Made by a program: the position numbers and the translations under genes. Under the pieces are notes generated by a model. The model saw only the letters and a program-made list of their open reading frames with translations, had not been told where the DNA came from and searched no databases. A stretch of 64,000 bases of DNA from NCBI RefSeq assembly GCF_002575655.3, contig NC_053040.3:357242267-357306266 (forward strand). The letters run 5' to 3'. Below are positions 33,106-44,583 of the stretch, in pieces. Position 1 is the stretch's first letter. Each line of letters starts with the position of its first letter. This DNA comes from Aegilops tauschii subsp. strangulata (lineage: Eukaryota; Streptophyta; Magnoliopsida; Poales; Poaceae).

Positions 33106-34677
33106 TGCTACCTCTTGAGCACTGCGTTGGTTTTCCCTTGAAGAGGAAAGGGTGATGCAGCAAAGTAGTGTAAGTATTTCCCTCAGTTTTTGAGAACCAA
33201 GGTATCAATCCAGTAGGAGGCTACGCGCGAGTCCCTCACACCTGCGCAATACAAATAAATCCTCGCAACCAATGCGATAAGGGGTTGTCAATCCCTTCAC
33301 GGTCACTTACGAGAGTGAGATCTGATAGATATGATAGGGTAATATTTTGGTATTTTTGTAATAAAGATGCAAAGTAAAGAAAGCAAAATAAAGACAGCGC
33401 CAGAAATAGCTTGTTGTCGGGAGATTAATATGATGGAAAATAGACCCGGGGGCCATAGGTTTCACTAGTGGCTTCTCTCAAGAGCATAAGTATTTTACGG
33501 TGGGTGAACGAATTACTGTTGAGCAATTGACAGAATTGAGCATAGTTATGAGAATATCTAGGTATGATCATGTATATAGGCATCACGTTAGAGACAAGTA
33601 GACCGACTCCTGCCTGCATCTACTACTATTACTCCACTCATCGACCGCTATCCAGCATGCATCTAGAGTATTAAGTTCATGAAAACAGAGTAACGCCTTA
33701 AGCAAGATGACATGATGTAGAGGGATAAATTCATGCAATATGATAAAAAAAACCCATCTTGTTATCCTCGATGGCAACAATACAATACGTGCCTTGCTGC
33801 CCCTACTGTCACTGGGAAAGGACACCGCAAGATTGAACCCAAAGCTAAGCACTTCTCCCATTGCAAGAAAGATCAATCTAGTAGGCCAAACCAAACTGAT
33901 AATTCGAAGAGACTTGCAAAGATAACCAACCATACATAAAAGAATTCAGAGAAGATTCAAATACTGTTCATAGATAATCTTGATCATAAACCCAAAATTC
34001 ATCGGTCTCAACAAACACACTGCAAAAAGAAGATTACATCAAATAGATCTCCACGAGAGAGGGGAGGACATTGTATTGAGATCCAAAAAGAGAGAAGAAG
34101 CCATCTAGCTACTAACTATGGACCCGAAGGTCTGAAGTAAACTACTCACACTTCATCGGAGAGGCTATGGTGTTGATGTAGAAGCCCTCCGTGATGGATG
34201 CCCCCTCCGGCGGAGCTCCGGAACAGGCCCCAAGATGGGATCTCGTGGGTACAGAAAGTTGCGGCGGTGGAATTAGGTTTTTGGCTCCGTATCTCATCGT
34301 TTGGGGGTACGTAGGTATATATAGGAGGAAGGAGTACGTCGGTGGAGTAATAGGGGGGCCACGAGGGTGGAGGGCGCGCCCCCCTACCTCGTGGCCTCCT
34401 GGAAGCTTCTCTTACATAGGGTCCAAGTCTCCTGGGTCATGTTCATTCCAAAAATCACGTTCCCGAAGGTTTCATTCCGTTTGGACTCCGTTTGATATTC
34501 TTTTTCTGCGAAACTCTGAAATAGGCAAAAAAAACTGCAATTCTGGGCTGGGCCTCCGGTTAATAGGTTAGTCCCAAAAATAATATAAAAGTGAATAATA
34601 AAGCCCAATAATGTCCAAAACAGTAGATAATATAGCATGGAGCAATCAAAAATTATAGATACGTTGGAGACGTATCA
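33106..34677 (-). repeat. 3' LTR of element C
   Basis: 1,572 bp. On the minus strand it starts TGATACGTCTCCAACG at 34677 and ends AGGTAGCA at 33106. It contains a GC palindrome (34357-34396) and a TATA box (34316-34323). Confidence 0.92.
34316..34396 (-). promoter_or_regulatory. palindrome plus TATA box in C 3' LTR
   Basis: A perfect 10-bp stem GGCCACGAGG / CCTCGTGGCC (34357-34396) lies 33 bp upstream, on the minus strand, of TATATATA at 34316-34323. The 5' LTR has the same pair at 41032-41088 and 40991-40998, also 33 bp apart. It is probably the core promoter of the element. Confidence 0.65.
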
Positions 34678-34692
34678 AGCATCCCCAAGCTT
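34678..34692 (-). other. polypurine tract of element C
   Basis: On the minus strand AAGCTTGGGGATGCT directly precedes the LTR start TGATACG. Near-copies of the motif occur at 36747-36760 and 36803-36816. Confidence 0.8.
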
Positions 34693-37478
34693 AATTCCTG
34701 CTCGTCCTCGAGTAGGTAAATGATAAAAAAGATTATTTTTGATGTGGAGTGCTACTTGGCATAATTTCAATGTAATTCTTCTTAATTGTGGTATGAATAT
34801 TCAGATCCGAAAGATTCAAGATAAAAGTTCATATCGACATAAAAATAATAATACTTCAAGCATACTAACTAAGCAATTATGTCTTCTCAAAATAACATAT
34901 CCAAAGAAAGTTCATCCCTACAAAATCATATAGTTTAGTCATGCTCCATTTTCGTCACACAAGAATGCTCTCATCATGCACAACCCCGATGACAAGCCAA
35001 GCAATTGTTTCATACTTTAGTAATCTCAAACCTATAAACTTTCACGCAATATATGAGCGCGAGCCATGGACATAGCACTATGGGTGGAATAGAATATGAT
35101 GATGGGGTTATGTGGAGAAGACAAAAAGGAGAAAGTCTCACATCAACGAGGCTAATCAATAAGCTATGGAGATGCCCATCGATTGATGTTAATGCAAGGA
35201 GTAGGGATTGCCATGCAACGGATGCACTAGAGCTATAAATGTATGAAAGCTCAACAAAAGAAACTAAGTGGGTGTGCATCCAACTTGCTTGCTCACGAAG
35301 ACCTGGGGCACTTGAGGAGGCCCATTGTTGGAATATACAGGCCAAGTTCTATAATGAAAAATTCCCACTAGTATATGAAAGTGATAAAACAAGAGACTCT
35401 CTATCATGAAGATTATGGTTCTACTTTGAAGCACAAGTGTGGCAAAGGATAGTAGCATTGTCCCTTCTCTCTTTTTATCTCTTTTTTTGGGGGGGCCTTC
35501 TCTTTTTTTTATTCCTCACTTGGGACAATGCTCTAGAAAATGATGATCATCACACTTCTATTTATTTACAACTCAATGATTACAACTCGATACTAGAACA
35601 AAGTATGACTCTATATGAATGCCTCCGGCGGTGTACCGGGATATGCAATGAACCAAGAGTGACATGTATGAAAGAATTATGAACGGTGGCTTTGCCATAA
35701 ATACTATGTCAGCTACATGATCATGCTAGCAATATGACAATGATGAATGTGTCATGATAAACGGAATGGTGGAAAGTTGCATGGCAATATATCTCGGAAT
35801 GGCTATGGAAATGCCATAATAGGTAGGTATGGTGGCTGTTTTGAGGAAGATATAAGGAGGTTTATGTGTGAAAGAGCGTATCATATCACGGGGTTTGGAT
35901 GCACCGCGAAGTTTTCACCAACTCTCAATGTGAGAAAGGGCAATGCACGGTACCGAAGAGGCTAGCAATGATGGAAGGGTGAGAGTGCGTATAATCCATG
36001 GACTCAACATTAGTCATAAAGAACTCACATACTTATTGCAAAAATCTACGAGTCATCAAAAACCAAGCATTACGCGCATGCTCCTAGGGGGATAGATTGG
36101 TAGGAAAAGACCATCGCTCGTCCCCGACCGCCACTCATAAGGAGGACAATCAAAGAACACCTCATGTTTCAGATTTGTTACATAACGTTTACCATACGTG
36201 CATGCTACGGGACTTGCAAGCTTCAACACAAGCATTTCTCAAATTCACAACTACTCAACTAGCACGACTTTGATATTATTACCTCCATATCTCAAAACAA
36301 TCATCAAGCATCAAACTTCTCTTAGTATTCAACACACTCATAAGAAAGTTTTTACTATTCTTGAATACCTAGCATATTAGGATTATTTAAGAAAATTACC
36401 ATGATATTTAAGGCTCTCAAAATAATCTAAGTGAAGCATGAGAGATCAATAGTTTCTATAAAACAAATCCACCACCGTGCTCTAAAAGATATAAGTGAAG
36501 TACTAGAGCAAAAACTATATAACTCAAAATATATAAGTGAAGCACAAAGAGTATTCTAACAAATTCCAAATCATGTATGGCTCTCTCAAAAGGTGTGTAC
36601 AGCAAGGATGATTGTGGTAAACTAAAAAGCAAAGACTCAAATCATACAAGACGCTCCAAGCAAAACACATATCATGTGGTGAATAAAAATATAGCTCCAA
36701 GTAAAGTTACCGATGGAAGTAGACGAAAGAGGGGATGCCTTCCAGGGCATCCCCAAGCTTTGGCTTTTTGGTGTCCTTAGATTATCTTGGGGGTTCCATG
36801 GGGATCCCCAAGCTTAGGCTCTTGCCACCCCTTGTTCCATAATCCATCAAAATCTTCCACCCAAAACTTGAAAACATCACAACACAAAACTCAACAGAAA
36901 TCTCGTGAGCTCCGTTAGCGAAAGAAAACAAAAGACCACTTCAAGGTACTGTAATGAACTCATTCTTTATTTATATTGGTGTTAAATCTAATGTATTCCA
37001 ACTTCTCTATGGTTTATAAACTATTTTACTAGCCATAGATTCATCAAAATAAGCAAACAACACACGAAAAACAGAATCTGTCAAAAACAGAACAGTCTGT
37101 AGTAATCTGTAACTAACGCAAACTTCTGGAACTCCAAAAAACATCCAAAATAGGAAGACCTAGGCAATTTGTTTATTGATCAGCAGCAAGTGGAATAAGT
37201 ATTTTATCACGTTCTGGTGATTTTTAACAATTGTTTTCGTGAACAGAAAGTTTCTGGAAATTTCTGCAAGATCAAATAACTATCATCCAAGAAGATCCTA
37301 TAGGTTTAACTTGGCACAAACACAAATTAAAACATAAAAACACATCTAACCAGAGGCTAGAACAAATATTTATTCCTAAACAGAAGCAAAAAGCAAAAAA
37401 CTAAAAATAAAATTGTGTTGCCTCCCAACAAGCGCTATCATTTAACGCCTCTAGCTAGGCATAAAAGCAAGGATAGAT
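34693..37478 (-). other. long non-coding 3' region of element C
   Basis: About 2.8 kb between protease and the polypurine tract, AT-rich, with no open frame longer than about 110 codons and no domain. Two PPT-like motifs (minus strand AAGCTTGGGGAT) lie at 36747-36760 and 36803-36816, so about 2.07 kb of it is bounded by PPT-like sequences. A GCGCTTGTTGGGAGGC block at about 37418-37433 resembles the sequence after the protease in Sabrina-type elements. Confidence 0.7.
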
Positions 37479-38429
37479 CTAGGTATTGCCATCTTCGGTA
37501 GGCAATCCATAAGTGGCTCTCATGATAGATTCATGTGGCAATTTTATTTTCTTCCTAGGGAAGTGTTCCATGCCTTTCTTTAATGGAAATTGGAATCTAA
37601 TATTCCCTTCCTTCGTATCAATAATTGCACCAATCGTTCTAAGGAAAGGTCTACCGAGAATAATAGGACATGAAGGATTGCAATCTATATCAAGAACGAT
37701 AAAATCTACAGGCACATAATTCCTATTTGCAACAATAAGAACATCATTAATTCTTCCCATAGGTTTCTTAATAGTGGAATCCGCAAGGTGCAAGTTTAGA
37801 GAGCAATCATCAAAATCACGGAAGTCTAGCAAATCGCACAAAGTTTTGGGAATAGTGGAAACACTAGCACCCAAATCACATAAAGCATAGAACTCATGAT
37901 CCTTGATCTTAATTTTAATAGTTGGTTCCCACTCATCATAAAGTTTTCTAGGGATAGAAACTTCCAACTCAAGCTTTTCTTCATAAGATTGCATCAAGGC
38001 ATCAACGATATGTTTAGTAAACGCTTTATTTTGACTATAGGCATGAGGAGAATTTAGCACGGATTGCATCAAGGAAATACAATCAATCAAAGAGCAATTT
38101 TCATAATTAAATTCCTTGAAATCCAAAATAGTGGGTTTAGCAACATCTAGGGTTTTGATTTCTTCAATCCCACCTTTATCAAATTTAGCATCAAGATCTA
38201 AAAACTCCGAATTTTTTGAATGCCTTCTAGGTAAAGGTGGATCATATTCAGTCCCATCATTATCAAGATTCATATTGAAAAACAAAGATTTAATATGGGA
38301 CACATCAATAACTTTTAGATCTTCATATTTATTTTCATAGAAATTTGAAGAACACGCTTTCATAAAGCAATCTTTCTTAGCACGCATCCTAGCGGTTCTT
38401 TCTTTACACTCATGAATGGAAATTCTCAT
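37479..38429 (-). CDS. aspartic protease (element C)
   Basis: 316 codons, open. The active-site loop is YALCDLGASVSTIP at about residues 182-195, with Asp-Leu-Gly-Ala in place of the usual Asp-Ser/Thr-Gly, the Athila-type form. The IILGRPFLRTIGAIID block at about residues 256-271 completes the fold. It lies in the same frame as gag, one amber codon and nine further nucleotides downstream, so gag and protease probably formed one polyprotein. No RT follows. Confidence 0.85.
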   Translation of the reverse strand: MRISIHECKERTARMRAKKDCFMKACSSNFYENKYEDLKVIDVSHIKSLFFNMNLDNDGTEYDPPLPRRHSKNSEFLDLDAKFDKGGIEEIKTLDVAKPTILDFKEFNYENCSLIDCISLMQSVLNSPHAYSQNKAFTKHIVDALMQSYEEKLELEVSIPRKLYDEWEPTIKIKIKDHEFYALCDLGASVSTIPKTLCDLLDFRDFDDCSLNLHLADSTIKKPMGRINDVLIVANRNYVPVDFIVLDIDCNPSCPIILGRPFLRTIGAIIDTKEGNIRFQFPLKKGMEHFPRKKIKLPHESIMRATYGLPTEDGNT

Positions 38430-38441
38430 GGCCTTGAGAGA

Positions 38442-39560
38442 CTAATTGATATCATGCTTAGGAGGAATAGATCTAATCTTTAAAGAATCAACATCAAGAG
38501 AAATTCTATCAACGTTCCTAGCCAATTCATCAACTTTAAGCAATTTTTCTTCAAGCAAAGCATTGAAATTCTTTTGTGAATTCATAAACTCTTTAACACT
38601 AGTCTCAAATTCAGAGGGCATCTTATTAAAATTTCCATAAGAGTTGTTGTAGGAATTTCCATAATTAGTAGAGGAATTACTAGGATAAGGCCTAGGATTA
38701 AAGTTTCCTCTATACGCGTTGTTACCAAAATTATTCCTACCAACAAAATTCACATCCATAGATTCATTATTATTCTCAATCAAAGTAGACAAAGGCATAT
38801 CATTAGGATCAGAAGAAACACTTTTACTAGGAAATAATTTCATAAGTTCATCCATCTTTCCACTCAAAACATTTATTTCTTCTATCGCATGCACTTTTTT
38901 ATTAGTAGATCTTTCAGTGTGCCATTGAGAATAATTAACCATAATATTATCTAGGAGTTTAGTAGCTTCTCCTAAGGTGATCTCCATAAAACTGCCTCCC
39001 GCGGCCGAATCTAAAAGATTTCTAGAAGCAAAATTCAATCCGGCATAAAATTTTTGTATAAGCATCCACAAATTCAAACCATGAGTAGGGCAATTACGTA
39101 TCATTAATTTCATCCTCTCCCAAGCTTGTGCAACATGTTCATGATCAAGTTGCTTAAAATTCATAATATCGTTTCTAAGAGAGATGATCTTAGCGGGAGG
39201 AAAATACTTAGAGATAAAAGCATCTTTGCACTTGTTCCAAGAATCAATACTATTTTTAGGCAAAGACGAAAACCAAGCTTTAGCACGATCTCTAAGCGAA
39301 AAAGGAAATAGCTTCAATTTAACAATATCATTATCAACATATTTCTTCTTTTGCATATCACACAAATCAACGAAGCTATTTAGATGAGTAGCGGCATCTT
39401 CACTAGGAAGGCCGGCGAATTGATCTTTCATGACAAGATTCAACAAAGCAGCATTGATTTCACAAGATTCAGTATCGGTAAGAGGAGCAATCGGAGTGCT
39501 AAGGAAATCATTATTGTTGGTATTGGTGAAGTCACATAATTTGGTATTATCTTGAGCCAT
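38442..39560 (-). CDS. gag (element C)
   Basis: Start chosen at ATG 39560 (MAQDNTKL), about 220 bp after the LTR; the frame is open further upstream but into the LTR. 372 codons to TAG at 38442-38444. The capsid domain contains LFPFSLRDRAKAWFSSLP and a YFPPAKI segment, then ERMKLMIRNCP and FYAGL, typical of plant Gypsy gag. The C-terminal part is Asn-rich (NNFGNNAYRGNFNPRP) where the family usually has a zinc knuckle; I see no CCHC. It ends in a helical tail. Confidence 0.88.
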   Translation of the reverse strand: MAQDNTKLCDFTNTNNNDFLSTPIAPLTDTESCEINAALLNLVMKDQFAGLPSEDAATHLNSFVDLCDMQKKKYVDNDIVKLKLFPFSLRDRAKAWFSSLPKNSIDSWNKCKDAFISKYFPPAKIISLRNDIMNFKQLDHEHVAQAWERMKLMIRNCPTHGLNLWMLIQKFYAGLNFASRNLLDSAAGGSFMEITLGEATKLLDNIMVNYSQWHTERSTNKKVHAIEEINVLSGKMDELMKLFPSKSVSSDPNDMPLSTLIENNNESMDVNFVGRNNFGNNAYRGNFNPRPYPSNSSTNYGNSYNNSYGNFNKMPSEFETSVKEFMNSQKNFNALLEEKLLKVDELARNVDRISLDVDSLKIRSIPPKHDIN

Positions 39561-39749
39561 CGTGACAAGCAAGCAATCCAACACACGAGCAAACAAGAGG
39601 CGGGCAAAAAGAGGCAAACGGAAAAGAGAGGGCGAATAAAACGGCAAGGGTGAAGTGGGGGAGAGGAAAACGAGAGGCAAATGGAAAATAATGTAATGCG
39701 GGAGATAAGGGATTGTGATGGGTACTTGGTATGTTGACTTTTGCGTAGA

Positions 39750-39775
39750 CCTCCTCGGCAACGGCGCCAGAAATC
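39750..39775 (-). other. primer-binding site of element C
   Basis: Minus strand TTCTGGCGCCGTTGCCGAGG a few bases inside the 5' LTR. The TGGCGCCGTTGCC core is the tRNA-Asp-type site used by Athila-like elements. Confidence 0.75.
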
Positions 39776-39780
39776 CTTGT

Positions 39781-41369
39781 TGATACCTCTTGAGCACTGC
39801 GTTGGTTTTCCCTTGAAGAGGAAAGGGTGATGCAGCAAAGTAGCGTAAGTATTTCCCTCAGTTTTTGAGAACCAAGGTATCAATCCAGTAGGAGGCTACG
39901 CGCGAGTCCCTCGCACCTGCACAATACAAATAAATCCTCGCAACCAACGCGATAAGGGGTTGTCAATCCCTTCACCGTCACTTACGAGAGTGAGATCTGA
40001 TAGATATGATAGGGTAATATTTTTGGTATTTTTGTAATAAAGATGCAAAGTAAAGAAAGCAAAATAAAGACAGCGCCAGAAATAGCTTGTTGTCGGGAGA
40101 TTAATATGATGGAAAATAGACCCGGGGGCCATAGGTTTCACTAATGGCTTCTCTCAAGAGCATAAGTATTTTACGGTGGGTGAACGAATTACTGTTGAGC
40201 AATTGACAGAATTGAGCATAGTTATGAGAATATCTAGGTATGATCATGTATATAGGCATCACGTTAGAGACAAGTAGACCAACTCCTGCCTGCATCTACT
40301 ACTATTACTCCACTCATCGACCGCTATCCAGCATGCATCTAGAGTATTAAGTTCATGAAAACAGAGTAACGCCTTAAGCAAGATTACATGATGTAGAGGG
40401 ATAAATTCATGCAATATGATAAAAACCCCATCTTGTTATCCTCGATGGCAACAATACAATACGTGCCTTGCTGCCCCTACTGTCACTGGGAAAGGACACC
40501 GCAAGATTGAACCCAAAGCTAAGCACTTCTCCCATTGCAAGAAAGATCAATCTAGTAGGCCAAACCAAACTGCTAATTCGAAGAGACTTTCAAAGATAAC
40601 CAATCATACATAAAATAATTCAGCGAAGATTCAAATATTGTTCATAGATAATCTTGATCATAAACCCACAATTCATCGGTCTCAACAAACACACCGCAAA
40701 AAGAAGATTACATCAAATAGATCTCCACGATAGAGGGGGAGAACATTGTATTGAGATCCAAAAAGAGAGAAGAAGCCATCTAGCTACTAACTATGGACCC
40801 GAAGGTCTGAGGTAAACTACTCACACATCATCGGAGAGGGTATGGTGTTGATGTAGAAGCCCTCCATGATGGATGCCCCCTCCGGCGGAGCTCCGGAACA
40901 GGCCCCAAGATGGGATCTCGTGGGTACAGAAGGTTGCGGTGGTGGAATTAGGTTTTTGGCTCCGTATCTGATCGTATGGGGGTACGTAGGTATATATAGG
41001 AGGAAGGAGTACGTCGGTGGAGCAACAAGGGGCCCACGAGGGTGGCGGGCGTGCCCTGGGGGGGTAGGCACGCCCCTACCTCGTGGCCTCCTGGAAGCTT
41101 CTGTTACGTAGGGTCCAAGTCTCCTGGGTCATGTTCGTTCCAGAAATCACGTTCCCGAAGGTTTCATTCCGTTTGGACTCCGTTTGATATTCTTTTTCTG
41201 CGAAACTCTGAAATATGCAAAAAAAACAACAATTCTGGGCTGGGCCTCCGGTTAATAGGTTAGTCCCAAAAATAATATAAAAGTGAATAATAAAGCCCAA
41301 TAATGTCCAAAATAGTAGATAATATAGCATGGAGCAATCAAAAATTATAGATACATTGGAGACGTATCA
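39781..41369 (-). repeat. 5' LTR of element C
   Basis: 1,589 bp, minus strand TGATACGTCTCCAATG...GAGGTATCA. It has TATATATA at 40991-40998 and the GC palindrome at 41032-41088, here with a longer loop that is itself partly palindromic (GGGCGTGCCC and GGCACGCCCC). Confidence 0.92.
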
Positions 41370-41391
41370 CCGCCGTCTTGTCCTTCGCCAT
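41370..41391 (-). pseudogene. start codon and first codons of element A's antisense gene
   Basis: ATG at 41391-41389 followed by MAKDKTA, then the CCGCC insertion site of element C. The frame continues without a stop at 33100 on the far side of C. This ties the antisense gene's start to the exon at 32136-33100. Confidence 0.7.
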
Positions 41392-41870
41392 CGTTGCGGG
41401 TTGCGCTCGGGCTGGGCGGCGGCGTCGAGGGAGGAGGCGGACGCAGTGGAGAAGCAGAGGAGGAAGGAAGGAAATGGGGCGCATAGTGCAAACGCACCGG
41501 CCCAACCGCCTTATATGGGCTTGTTCCCCGCATGACTGACTTGTGGGCCCAGGCAATCCTGTGAAATCCCGCAACAGTCGCGCGCGCGGTACGTGGCGAA
41601 AAAGGTGGCGCGAGGATCGAGGCGCCCCTGCCTAATCCACTCCGATTACCGCGGCCCTCTCTGCCCCGCGCGCTTCCCCAAATTTTGAATCCCGAGAGAT
41701 CCGGGAACGGCAGAGCAGTCAATCATGTCGAAGATTTTACACCATATTAAACACTCGAAGCTTATCAACAAAGTTCACTCGACAACTTCGACTGAAAATG
41801 AAGTCAAAGTTTTTGTATGGTTCACTAATCCAAGTAAAGTGCTTCCGAAGCATGAAAGTTAGGTCGAAAC
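41392..41870. other. 3' region of element A up to the next insertion
   Basis: Holds the antisense promoter at its left end. The rest, 41530-41870, is GC-rich and then AT-rich without coding signal. A's 3' LTR has not started when LTR fragment E begins at 41871. Confidence 0.6.
41498..41520 (-). promoter_or_regulatory. TATA box for element A's antisense gene
   Basis: On the minus strand CCCATATAAGGCGG with the TATA core at 41511-41516, 120 bp upstream of the ATG at 41391, followed by a TTGGGCCGG motif. Spacing allows a leader of about 90 nt. It suggests the antisense gene had its own promoter inside element A's 3' region. Confidence 0.55.
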
Positions 41871-43563
41871 TGTAACAGTCTATTTTTTGGCCCTTTTCTT
41901 TTTCTTTTTGATTTATTGGTTTTTGCTCTGTTTTTCTTTTTGGAGTGGTTCTGTGGCCTTGTCACCTGGGAAATCATCTTCATTTCCTCTCCCAAGTCAC
42001 TCATCATTCTATAAACCTTGCCAAGATCATGTCACTTCACTGCTTGACCAAACCCTAAAATCTTTTTCTAGGGAATATTCCTTTTTCTATTAAGGGAATA
42101 ACCCTATCTGCCCTAGGTTGTGAAGCAACCTATATTTCTGTCCATCCAAAAATTCCCAAATAATTCTCATAATTCCTTTGGGCCATATGTTGCTCAAATA
42201 TGCCCAAACTTTCCTGTCCTAGCCCAAGAATAATTCCCCAATAATTATTCTTCCTTTCTGTCCAAAGTGGCACTTTGTGAAGGAAGTGTCATTTATCTTA
42301 TCTTGTTTGCTCCGAAACTTGTTGGGCATTCTTTTATGTCCAAATAAGTGCCACATGCCAAAATTCAACTTTATTTGCCTAGACAATCTTCCTCAGTGAT
42401 TTTTCAAAGTTTCTGTCAAACAGAAGCCACTGTGAAGGAAGTACTAGCTAGGAGAATCCAAATGAGTTGGAATTTTGCATGCCTCTTCTTGTGCTCATAT
42501 TATCTCACTCCTACAAATTTCAGCCCATCCAATCATCTATGTGAGCATAGGATCAAATATTTGCTTCTGGCAAAATTTTCAGGTTGTGAAGCAAGTGCAT
42601 TTTATATTGCTTCAAAAATCCTGATAAATTACCAGATCATGCTCCTACCTATATAAATTCTCTCCACCAAATTTGGCACCATTTCACCTAGCCAATATTT
42701 CTCCAAAATTCTTGCAAGATTCTGGTCAGTGAAGATAGCTTTGAAGGAAGTACCATTTTGGTGAATCCAATTGGTATGAAATTGTTACAGCTTCTTACTA
42801 TGACCAAATAACTAAGCCTTGCCAAATTTCAGCCCAAATGGATTCTCTATGTGAGTGCTTCTTCCTGTTTTTTGCTTCTGGACCAGTTTATGTGGTTGTT
42901 AAGCAACTATATTAAATACTGGTTCAAATCATCTCAAACTTACCAGGATGAAAGTCCTTCTTACCCTAAACCTCGCAGACAACTCCATTGCTCCCAATCA
43001 CTTTCCTGTTGATCACCAGTGCTCACCCAAGTTTACTGCAGTAAACTTCAGATGTTGATTACCATTTAACCAGAGCAGTTTTCATCGATCTACCACCGCA
43101 GTTGAAACCTCCCCTGGAAGAACTTACCACTAGACAATGTTTGCCAATCTTTGGCACCTTCTCCTCGCCAGCTCACGCAGTCACCACCTCTCTAGCATGC
43201 CATGGCCGCATCCATGATGGTTTCTTGCTCAGGCCCCTCCCATTCTCGTCGTCTTCGCGCGCGTGAGCGTGTCCAACAGCTTCACCGCGTCGTCGCCGTC
43301 CTCCTGGAGCCATCTCCCCCTCCGTAAGCCCCTCCATCAGAGCTCGTCGCCACGCGGCCATGGGCGCACTGTGGCCGACCGAGCATTAATGGCGCCGCGG
43401 CGTCTTCCTCCTCTGCGCCCTCGGCCCCTCTTGCCCTGTGCACCACTCTCGCTCGTCCGCCCCTCCCTCGTCGCGTTCCCGCGCCTCCCCGTGACCGCTG
43501 AGCTTGCTAGAGCTTTGGCCGAGCTTGAGCGGCGGCAACCGGCTTGGCCTCCCTCGCCCCTCC

Positions 43564-43571
43564 TATATATA
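43564..43571 (+). promoter_or_regulatory. TATA box of LTR fragment E
   Basis: TCCTATATATAGCCCTCC within the GC-rich block, a good plant TATA box, about 1.7 kb into the LTR. Confidence 0.65.
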
Positions 43572-44573
43572 GCCCTCCTCACGGCCTCCCGAGCTCACAA
43601 TCAACCTCACCACACTCCTCTGACCCCGCCCCACCTCTTTCCCGAGCACCGGAGCCCTCTGCTCGTCCTCCGTCCGCCATGGCCGCCGCGGTGCTCCGGC
43701 TAAATTCGGATGAGCCGAGCCCCCTCACTCCATTCTGCCGCCACCATCCTCTTCCCCACTCCTCGGTGCACCTCTTCCACCCCTCGCCCGCTCGCCGGAG
43801 TAGCGGAAGCCTTCGTCTTCAAGTCCAACTGCCGCCGGCGCCGCCTCTGTTCCCCTCTCCTCGCGGTCGTCCCACCCCTCCCCGGTGCCGGCTGACCTTG
43901 GGGACGGGTGCGGCCGGTCCTCCCGAGCCCACCGGTGGCGTCACCCTCGCCGGAGACGGCCGGAGCTGGCCCGCCCATCGCCGGTGACGCGACCTCCCCT
44001 GCCTCCTCTGTCCCGTGCAGGAGCAGGATGAGGAAGAAGAAGACAGAGGCCAGGTGGGCCCTCTTCTCCTCGCGGGCCCCGCGTGGCAGCCTCAGCTCCG
44101 TTGACCCAGGTACCCTGACGTGGATAAGTGTAGGCGTAATCCACTGATTACGTCTTCGCTTTCCGAAAGCGTAGTTCCATGCGTCTTTAGATCGAAATGT
44201 GCTTTCTCTGATCTGAAAGCGTATTTTCTTTCTGTTTCAGCAAGGAATACGTTTTCCAGAGGAGAAGGCGTATTCCTGAGATGTGCACGTTCTGTTTTTC
44301 CGGCTGAGGGCCTGTTTGTGATGATTTTATTACAGATAGGTCCCTAGTAGAAAAACAACTATAACTTTTCAACCACAACTCCGAATGAGGTGAATCCAAC
44401 GCCCACGTCTTCGTCTTGTTGAGCCCGTTCTATTGGCTTCACTTTCACTATGGTTTGACACTGTGAAAATGACCATTTTGCCCTTACACGTAATCAGCCC
44501 CTCCGAGAGAGAATGTTTTCTGGCCAATCTTTCCGTGATCGTTTCACACTGCTTCCCAGAGTATTCTCCATCC

Positions 44574-44583
44574 CCAGGCAAGC
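44574..44583 (+). other. GC-type splice donor in LTR fragment E
   Basis: CCAG/GCAAGC with the exon edge at 44577. It is identical to the donors in S (6559/6560) and B (18817/18818, 28589/28590). The expected second exon would lie past 45520 and has been lost. Confidence 0.35.

Larger units (their letters stand above)
33106..41369 (-). mobile_element. Athila-like Gypsy element C (Sabrina/WHAM type), minus strand, non-autonomous
   Basis: An 8,264-bp element with CCGCC duplications, LTRs of 1,572 and 1,589 bp, a GGCGCC-type primer site, gag and protease, and a long non-coding 3' part. There is no RT, RNase H, integrase or ATHILA ORF. LTR start TGATACGTCTCC and the gag style match the Triticeae Sabrina/WHAM group as I remember it. 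It needs pol functions from a relative. Confidence 0.88.
2612..41870 (+). mobile_element. Tat-type Ty3/Gypsy retrotransposon A, host of four nested insertions
   Basis: One broken element whose visible blocks are 2612-4445, 8282-11407, 14266-16663, 30436-33105 and 41370-41870, about 10.5 kb in total. Domain order on the plus strand is gag, protease, RT, RNase H, integrase. Beyond the integrase come tandem-repeat tracts and a minus-strand gene. A large antisense ORF after integrase is a known trait of the Tat lineage (for example Grande and Retand), and the RT style fits. Neither LTR is visible: the left end is cut by element F and the right end by LTR fragment E. It must be the oldest layer here because S, P, B and C all interrupt it. 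Confidence 0.8.

Noticed and set aside
43173..44147. Several Pro/Ala/Arg-rich ORFs resembling a small GC-rich gene with a TATA box
   Set aside because: Position and composition match the GC-rich promoter block of a long LTR (fragment E). No homology to a known protein.
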